NCBI GenBank assembly: GCA_028875175.1
Contig: JAPPFO010000265.1
Span: 1-9,459 of the forward strand
Reading direction: 5' to 3'
Length of the DNA stretch: 9,459 nucleotides
From: Chloroflexota bacterium
GTDB lineage: Bacteria; Chloroflexota; UBA11872
Shown here: piece after piece, positions 5,646 to 9,459 of the stretch
How the letters are laid out: every line of letters starts with the position of its first letter
Position numbering within the stretch: position 1 is the stretch's first letter
Position numbers and translations under genes: made by a program
Notes under the pieces: model-generated
The model's input: only the letters and a program-made list of their open reading frames with translations
Databases searched by the model: none
Told to the model about the DNA's origin: nothing

Positions 5646-6470
5646 GTGCCATCGCCGGCCAGCAACGCAACGCTCGATGACGTCGTGCGACGGCTTGGGT
5701 CGCATCCCGATGTCGAAGGCGTGGCGCTGGGAGGATCTGGTCGGAATTCGCGGTTGACAGGTGCGAGCGACATCGACCTACTAATCGTGGTGGTCGAGAA
5801 GTGGTCCAATCTGCGCGTTGGCGTGACGTGGATCGAGGATCGGATGGGCGACTTGCTCTTCGCGACCGCCAGCGAGGTCGAATCGATAGCCGACGCCGAG
5901 GCGGCGCAGAGTGCCGACGGATGGGTTTGCCGGGTAGCGGCATTCCTTGCAAGCGCCCGAGTCCTTGTTGACCTGGGCGGAAGGCTGGTGCGGGCACAGA
6001 GGGCAGCGCAACAGTGGCCAGACGCAACCTTTGCACCGACCCAAAGCGACGCCTACGGTGCCTGGCACAAGATCAACTACGACCGAGAGCACAATCGGCG
6101 GATGCTGGCGTCGGACGATCCGGACTATGCGACGGCGCTGGACGTTCGGCTTCTCTATGGACTCGCGGATGTCTTCACCGGATATTTCGCTATCCGGAGC
6201 CTGCGCTGGGAGGGCGAGAAAGCTGCGCTGCGGTTTCTACGCGAGTATGACCCTGGATTTCTTGAATGCTTCGGGCGGTGCATTGCCGAGCGGGACCAGA
6301 TCGCCAAATTCGCGTTGTACGACCAGCTCTGCAAGAAGGCCACAGCGCCAGTTGGCGGCGTCTGGCGACACGAGCCAACCAGCGCCCACCTACGAGACCC
6401 GGAGTCGGCGACCCCGGAGGCTCACGCTGCGGCAACGGCGTTTGTTCAGTCGCTCGTACGCGGAAACTAA
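5646..6470 (+). CDS. Nucleotidyltransferase-superfamily protein, ANT-like (start GTG 5646 or ATG 5586)
   Basis: 274 residues from the GTG at 5646 (294 from the ATG at 5586). The N-terminal domain has the Pol-beta/NTase signature GGSGRNSRLTGASDIDLLIV (29-48): G-S followed by D42-x-D44, the metal-binding carboxylates. D69 in MGDLLFAT is a plausible third carboxylate. Proteins of this fold transfer an NMP to a substrate, and include aminoglycoside-inactivating ANT enzymes and MntA-type toxin/antitoxin NTases. The C-terminal half is helical, with KINYDREHNRRML (141-153), DVRLLYGLADVFTGYF (166-181) and LRWEGEKAA (186-194). It resembles the substrate-binding helical region of ANT-like proteins. The extra 20 residues from ATG 5586 are Arg/Lys-rich and look non-conserved. 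It stands alone: divergent from uvrB, convergent with the PLP enzyme, and no HEPN partner is next to it. An NTase is well supported; the substrate is unknown, and antibiotic modification is only one possibility. Confidence 0.82.
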   Translation: MPSPASNATLDDVVRRLGSHPDVEGVALGGSGRNSRLTGASDIDLLIVVVEKWSNLRVGVTWIEDRMGDLLFATASEVESIADAEAAQSADGWVCRVAAFLASARVLVDLGGRLVRAQRAAQQWPDATFAPTQSDAYGAWHKINYDREHNRRMLASDDPDYATALDVRLLYGLADVFTGYFAIRSLRWEGEKAALRFLREYDPGFLECFGRCIAERDQIAKFALYDQLCKKATAPVGGVWRHEPTSAHLRDPESATPEAHAAATAFVQSLVRGN

Positions 6471-6471
6471 C

Positions 6472-6485
6472 GCTGCGCATGCAGC
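6472..6485. repeat. Small perfect hairpin just after the nucleotidyltransferase stop
   Basis: GCTGC-GCAT-GCAGC, a 5-bp stem with a 4-nt loop, starts 2 nt after the TAA. There is no T-run, so it is only a weak terminator or 3'-end-protection candidate. Confidence 0.3.
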
Positions 6486-6519
6486 ACAACGCCGGACTGC
6501 CTGAACCGCTATAGAGCCG

Positions 6520-6555
6520 CCAGCGAACCTGCTCGCCGTGCGATGCGCTCGCTGG
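6520..6555. terminator. Possible bidirectional 3'-end structure between convergent genes
   Basis: CCAGCGA (6520-6526) is matched by TCGCTGG (6549-6555) across 22 nt, in the 87-bp gap between two convergent stops. The right arm ends 2 bp from the PLP-enzyme stop codon. The stem is GC-rich, but no U-run follows on either strand, so termination is inferred from position only. Confidence 0.3.
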
Positions 6556-6557
6556 GT

Positions 6558-7694
6558 CTAGTCGGCGGTCAGAATCTCGCGCAGGCGCTGACCGATGATC
6601 TCGGGTTCGCCGGGTTGCAGGTTGGCGGAGGCGGCTTCGACGAGGCCGCGCGCGGGGTCGAAGCGGACGACGATGGGCGGGTCGCCGGCGAGGAGGGCGT
6701 CGACAACCGATTGAACGTCCGGGCCCTTCCAGTCGGGTTCGAAGCCGATGACGGCGGTGGGAACGAAGTAACGGTCGTCGTCGAATTCGACGGTGGCGCG
6801 AACGCCGTCCAGTTCGCCGACATCGTCGACGATGATTTCGACGAGTTCGTGGAACTCGCGGAGCATCTCCTCCTCGTCGGAGTCCATGTAGCTGCGGAGG
6901 GCGGCGTAGAGGCCCACCATCTCTTCCTTGGCGATCTTGGACGGGCGGCCGATGGCGTGGTTGGGGCTGTTGTTGAGATGGGCCGCCTCGATAAGGTCCG
7001 CGCGGCCGTAGAGGAGCCCGGTGGCCTGCGGGCCGCGAATGACCTTGCCGCCGCTCATGGCGACGAGGTCGGCACCTTCACGGATGAATCGCTTGAGGTT
7101 GTCACGTGGCGGGACGGTCATGGAGGCGTCCACGATGACCGGAACGCCTCGTGTGTGGGCGATTTCAGCCACCTGCGGCAGGGTCAGGCCGCCGCGCGGG
7201 GTGCCCGGCGCGAAGAGGAAAGCCACGGCGGCGGTTCGTTCCGTGATGGCCGCTTCCAGTTCCTCGGGCAGGCAAGAGTTGACGTTGCCGACCTCGATGA
7301 AACGCGCCCCGGTGAAACTGTACATGTGGCTATAGGGGCCGCGATGGATCTTCTGGATGACCAGTTCGTCCTTGAGACCGGTCGTGTCGGGAATGCGCCG
7401 GACTGCGGCGATATCAGTGCCCGTCATACAGGCCGCCATCGAGATGACCATGCCGGCGGCTGCGCCGGCGACGACCATGCCGGCCTCGGCGCCGGTGACC
7501 TCCGCGATGTACTCGCCAATGCGGCGGTTGAGTGTGTCGAGCGTCACGAAGGCACGTCCGGCTTCGGCTATGGCCTCGAAGGTTTCAGGCAGCATCAGCG
7601 AGCCGCCATGGGCGGTGGTGGGTCCGCCGGCGTGAATGACGCGCGGCACGCCGAGTTCATCGTAGATGCGGTTGGCGGGGAGGGATTGAGCCAT
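6558..7694 (-). CDS. SelA-like PLP-dependent enzyme (COG1921 family; lyase/aminotransferase-fold)
   Basis: 378 residues from the ATG at 7694. A fold-type I PLP enzyme of the SelA/D-glucosaminate-6-phosphate ammonia-lyase group. The PLP lysine is K217 in MSGGKVIRGPQATGLLYGR (213-231), and D189 in VIVDAS is the pyridine-nitrogen contact. GAEAGMVVAGAAAGMVIS (68-85) is the cofactor phosphate/ring-stacking region. The N-terminus YDELGVPRVIHAGGPTT resembles the (I/V)N..G motif of this family. True SelA makes Sec-tRNA and is about 450-470 residues with an N-terminal tRNA-binding domain. This protein is shorter and lacks that domain, so it is more likely a metabolic beta-eliminase or ammonia lyase acting on amino sugars or amino acids; that is inference. 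The frame is open upstream to 8132, but that part is antisense to the propeller gene and not conserved-looking. The Shine-Dalgarno is weak (GGA, 7 nt upstream). It is divergently arranged with the propeller gene, suggesting shared control. Confidence 0.9.
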   Translation of the reverse strand: MAQSLPANRIYDELGVPRVIHAGGPTTAHGGSLMLPETFEAIAEAGRAFVTLDTLNRRIGEYIAEVTGAEAGMVVAGAAAGMVISMAACMTGTDIAAVRRIPDTTGLKDELVIQKIHRGPYSHMYSFTGARFIEVGNVNSCLPEELEAAITERTAAVAFLFAPGTPRGGLTLPQVAEIAHTRGVPVIVDASMTVPPRDNLKRFIREGADLVAMSGGKVIRGPQATGLLYGRADLIEAAHLNNSPNHAIGRPSKIAKEEMVGLYAALRSYMDSDEEEMLREFHELVEIIVDDVGELDGVRATVEFDDDRYFVPTAVIGFEPDWKGPDVQSVVDALLAGDPPIVVRFDPARGLVEAASANLQPGEPEIIGQRLREILTAD

Positions 7695-7722
7695 CAGAAC
7701 GTCCGACGAAAGCAGCCGATGG

Positions 7723-7731
7723 TGTATAGCA
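7723..7731 (-). promoter_or_regulatory. Possible extended -10 (TGCTATACA) for the PLP-enzyme gene
   Basis: TG-C-TATACA on the minus strand ends about 28 nt before the ATG at 7694. No -35 hexamer is recognised, which extended -10 promoters can tolerate. Low-to-moderate support. Confidence 0.3.
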
Positions 7732-7752
7732 CGCCGCAGGTTGGCGCCGGTA

Positions 7753-7758
7753 TATAGT
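7753..7758 (+). promoter_or_regulatory. Possible -10 (TATAGT) for the propeller-protein gene
   Basis: TATAGT, within an AT-rich TATATAGT run in an otherwise GC-rich 99-bp divergent spacer, matches TATAAT at 5 of 6 positions. It lies 35 nt before the ATG at 7794. No matching -35 is seen. Confidence 0.35.
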
Positions 7759-7780
7759 TCGACAACTAAGGTTCCCCACA

Positions 7781-7785
7781 GAGAG
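7781..7785 (+). promoter_or_regulatory. Ribosome binding site of the propeller-protein gene
   Basis: GAGAG lies 8 nt before the ATG at 7794. It is a partial Shine-Dalgarno match and supports that start. Confidence 0.35.
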
Positions 7786-7793
7786 TCGCCGGC

Positions 7794-9359
7794 ATGAGCA
7801 TTGACGACCTGTACCCCGGTCTGGCGACGCCGCTTCCGGTGGCGCTTGGCTATCACCCGTTCGTTGACTACCGCTTCATTCATCCGGGTCGGGCGCGTTG
7901 GGTGGACGACGAGGGGCTCCCTCACGACGCGTGGGGGCTGACTAATCCAACATCTCTCAATGCCGACTTTCCGGCCGTGCCGCGAGGGGTTGAATTGCGG
8001 GCGGAACCTGGGACGCGCACCGAGCCGGTGCTCAAGGCCACGAAGCCCTGGGAGAAGCTGGTGTGGTGGCCAAAGGTGATGTACGAGGAAGGCCGGTATC
8101 GACTCTGGTACGAGGCGGTTCCGCCAGACCATTGGGATCCGGAGATCGGTCCCCGACTAGCCTGGCCGAATCCGGTTTTTGGGGGCCTGCTCTGCTACGC
8201 CGAGTCGGACGACGGGTTCAACTGGACAAAGCCCAAGCTCGGGATCGGGTCGTGGGATGGATCTACTGAGACCAACATCTCGCTTGGCCGCGAAACCGTG
8301 GGGCCGATGGGACTACACGGGGCGAGCCCGTTCATGGATCCGGACGCTCCGCCTGAGGCCCGCTACAAGATGTTCTGGTACGGCGACGCAACGCCTGGAG
8401 TCGTCGAGGTCGCTCGGCGGGAGCGTCCCGATGCGATAGACCCGCGGACCACCGACGATAGCCACGTGCGGGCGATGTACGTAGCCACTTCACCGGACGG
8501 GCTGAATTGGACCGTCCAGGACGAGCCAGCAGTGGTGTTCAGCAGCGACACGCTGCAGGTGGTGGAGTGGGACGCGCTGCGCAAGCAGTACGTCTGGTAT
8601 GGGCGCGGTTGGTCGTGGGGCCGACGCACAATCACGCGGGCGGAGACCACGGACTTCAGCCGTTGGCCGCTGCCGCAGGATGTGCTGACGACTGCGCCGA
8701 CCGCGCCGGAGCAGACTGATATCTACACCAACGGAAAGACACGCTATCCGAATGATCCGACCACGCACCTGATGTTCCCCACGCTATACGACCGAGCCAC
8801 GGACCAGACGGCCATCGGGATGGCGACCAGCGTGGATGGCGTAGCGTGGGAATGGACGCCGGGCAACCCGGTGCTGCCGGTGGGGCAGCCGGGGAGCGTG
8901 GACGGCGGCAGTATGTTCGTTGGCACTGGGCTGGTTCCGCTGCCCGACGACCGGGTAGGACTGCCATACGGCGGCTACAGCTTCCCTCACAAGTTCCCAG
9001 CCAACCTGGCGGACAGCGGCATCTGCTGGTGCACCTGGACGAGGGGACGGCTGGCGGGAATTCACGCGGCTACCGAGGGCGAGTTCTGGACGCCGCCGGT
9101 GCGGCTGGCAGGCGGCGGGCTGCGCGTGAACTGCCGGGTGCAGCCAGGTGGGAGCCTGCGCGTTGGCGTGACGGACGAGGAATGGTCGGAGATTCCGGGG
9201 CTGGGCCTGTCGGAGAGCCAGCCGATCGCTGGCGACCAGTTGGACGCCACGGTGAGTTGGAGCGGCGGCGGTGGGCTGCCGGTGGATCGGGCGGTTTCGT
9301 TGCACTTCAGCTTGCGGACGGCTTCGGTGTTTGGGTTCGAGGTGCTGGACGGCGGCTGA
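7794..9359 (+). CDS. Glycoside-hydrolase-like beta-propeller protein (GH32/43-like, BNR-type blades)
   Basis: 521 residues. Three clear blade motifs of the S-x-D-G-x-x-W type occur: YAESDDGFNWTKPKLG (135-150), YVATSPDGLNWTV (229-241) and GMATSVDGVAWEW (342-354). A related TRAETTDFSRW (281-291) also appears. Between them are strands such as YRLWYEA (102-108), YKMFWYGD (191-198) and KQYVWYGRG (264-272). This pattern is typical of five-bladed propellers related to GH32/GH43/GH68 and sialidase-like BNR proteins. The last 85 residues or so, ending SLHFSLRTASVFGFEV, look like a C-terminal beta-sandwich appended to such propellers. There is no signal peptide or membrane segment, so a cytoplasmic location is predicted. 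Catalytic acids cannot be assigned reliably, so glycosidase activity is unproven. It is divergent from the SelA-like enzyme, which suggests a joint role in processing a sugar or amino-sugar derivative (inference). The ATG at 7794 is preceded by GAGAG. Confidence 0.88.
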   Translation: MSIDDLYPGLATPLPVALGYHPFVDYRFIHPGRARWVDDEGLPHDAWGLTNPTSLNADFPAVPRGVELRAEPGTRTEPVLKATKPWEKLVWWPKVMYEEGRYRLWYEAVPPDHWDPEIGPRLAWPNPVFGGLLCYAESDDGFNWTKPKLGIGSWDGSTETNISLGRETVGPMGLHGASPFMDPDAPPEARYKMFWYGDATPGVVEVARRERPDAIDPRTTDDSHVRAMYVATSPDGLNWTVQDEPAVVFSSDTLQVVEWDALRKQYVWYGRGWSWGRRTITRAETTDFSRWPLPQDVLTTAPTAPEQTDIYTNGKTRYPNDPTTHLMFPTLYDRATDQTAIGMATSVDGVAWEWTPGNPVLPVGQPGSVDGGSMFVGTGLVPLPDDRVGLPYGGYSFPHKFPANLADSGICWCTWTRGRLAGIHAATEGEFWTPPVRLAGGGLRVNCRVQPGGSLRVGVTDEEWSEIPGLGLSESQPIAGDQLDATVSWSGGGGLPVDRAVSLHFSLRTASVFGFEVLDGG

Positions 9360-9387
9360 CGGTCGCGGGGCGGTGACGCGGGGCGCC

Positions 9388-9393
9388 TAGAAT
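9388..9393 (+). promoter_or_regulatory. Possible -10 box (TAGAAT) for a gene at the right edge
   Basis: TAGAAT preceded by CC is the same 8-base string as the candidate uvrB -10. It lies 28 nt after the propeller stop codon and 37 nt before an ATG at 9431. No -35 box is seen. Confidence 0.25.
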
Positions 9394-9430
9394 GAGGCCG
9401 CCGCCTGGACAGCGAGTCAGCGGTTACCGC

Positions 9431-9459
9431 ATGCAGACCTTGCGAACGGCCACCACGTC
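9431..9459 (+). CDS. Possible 5' end of a further gene (truncated by the window edge)
   Basis: An open frame starts at the ATG at 9431 (MQTLRTATT) and runs off the window. An in-frame ATG at 9392 would add 13 residues but overlaps the TAGAAT box. There is no strong ribosome binding site and too little sequence to name a family. It could equally be non-coding. Confidence 0.2.

Noticed and set aside
6558..7694. Selenocysteine synthase (selA)
   Set aside because: The protein has the SelA-type PLP fold but is about 80 residues shorter, lacks the N-terminal tRNA-binding domain, and no selB or tRNA-Sec is nearby.
6543..7757. 404-residue open frame on the plus strand opposite the PLP enzyme
   Set aside because: Antisense shadow of the SelA-like gene, with the same low-complexity composition.
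7695..8132. N-terminal extension of the PLP-enzyme frame to 8132
   Set aside because: It is antisense to the propeller gene, Arg/His-rich, and the family N-terminus fits the ATG at 7694.

Overview
This window is GC-rich (about 60-65% by eye) bacterial DNA with compact gene packing, frequent GTG/TTG starts and weak or absent Shine-Dalgarno sequences at several genes. The gene content (a full-length UvrB, a MefA/EntS-type MFS exporter, a HIT hydrolase, a Gfo/Idh/MocA oxidoreductase, a SelA-fold PLP enzyme and a BNR/GH32-43-like propeller protein) resembles environmental Chloroflexota such as SAR202 or Dehalococcoidia-like lineages. That placement is an impression from family resemblance; no search was run. 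I see no rRNA, tRNA, CRISPR array, transposase, integrase or phage gene.

Layout. Positions 1-2680 hold three minus-strand genes that read leftwards: a HIT-family hydrolase (2680-2207), an MFS exporter (about 2084-810) and a Gfo/Idh/MocA oxidoreductase (779 to beyond position 1, truncated by the window edge). A perfect 8-bp inverted repeat sits exactly at the MFS/oxidoreductase junction. Facing away from HIT is a plus-strand gene (2768-3424) for a small membrane-anchored, coiled-coil-like protein. Its body is seven tandem copies of an 18-residue (54-bp) unit, two of them identical in DNA. It converges on uvrB (5498-3450, minus), with only 25 bp between the stops. Divergent from uvrB is a nucleotidyltransferase-superfamily protein (5646-6470; possible ATG at 5586). 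It converges on a SelA-like PLP enzyme (7694-6558, minus), and the gap holds two inverted repeats. Divergent from the PLP enzyme is a 521-residue beta-propeller, glycoside-hydrolase-like protein (7794-9359, plus). The last 100 bases hold a -10-like box and possibly the first codons of another gene.

How the genes fit together. The window looks like ordinary chromosomal backbone (uvrB) interleaved with accessory catabolic genes. The Gfo/Idh/MocA enzyme, the SelA-fold PLP enzyme and the propeller protein all belong to families used in sugar or amino-sugar breakdown, but they do not form one operon here and no substrate can be read from the sequence. The most unusual object is the 54-bp in-frame minisatellite gene. 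The most interesting regulatory pattern is a TANNNT box 7-9 nt before the start codon of three genes, which suggests leaderless transcripts.
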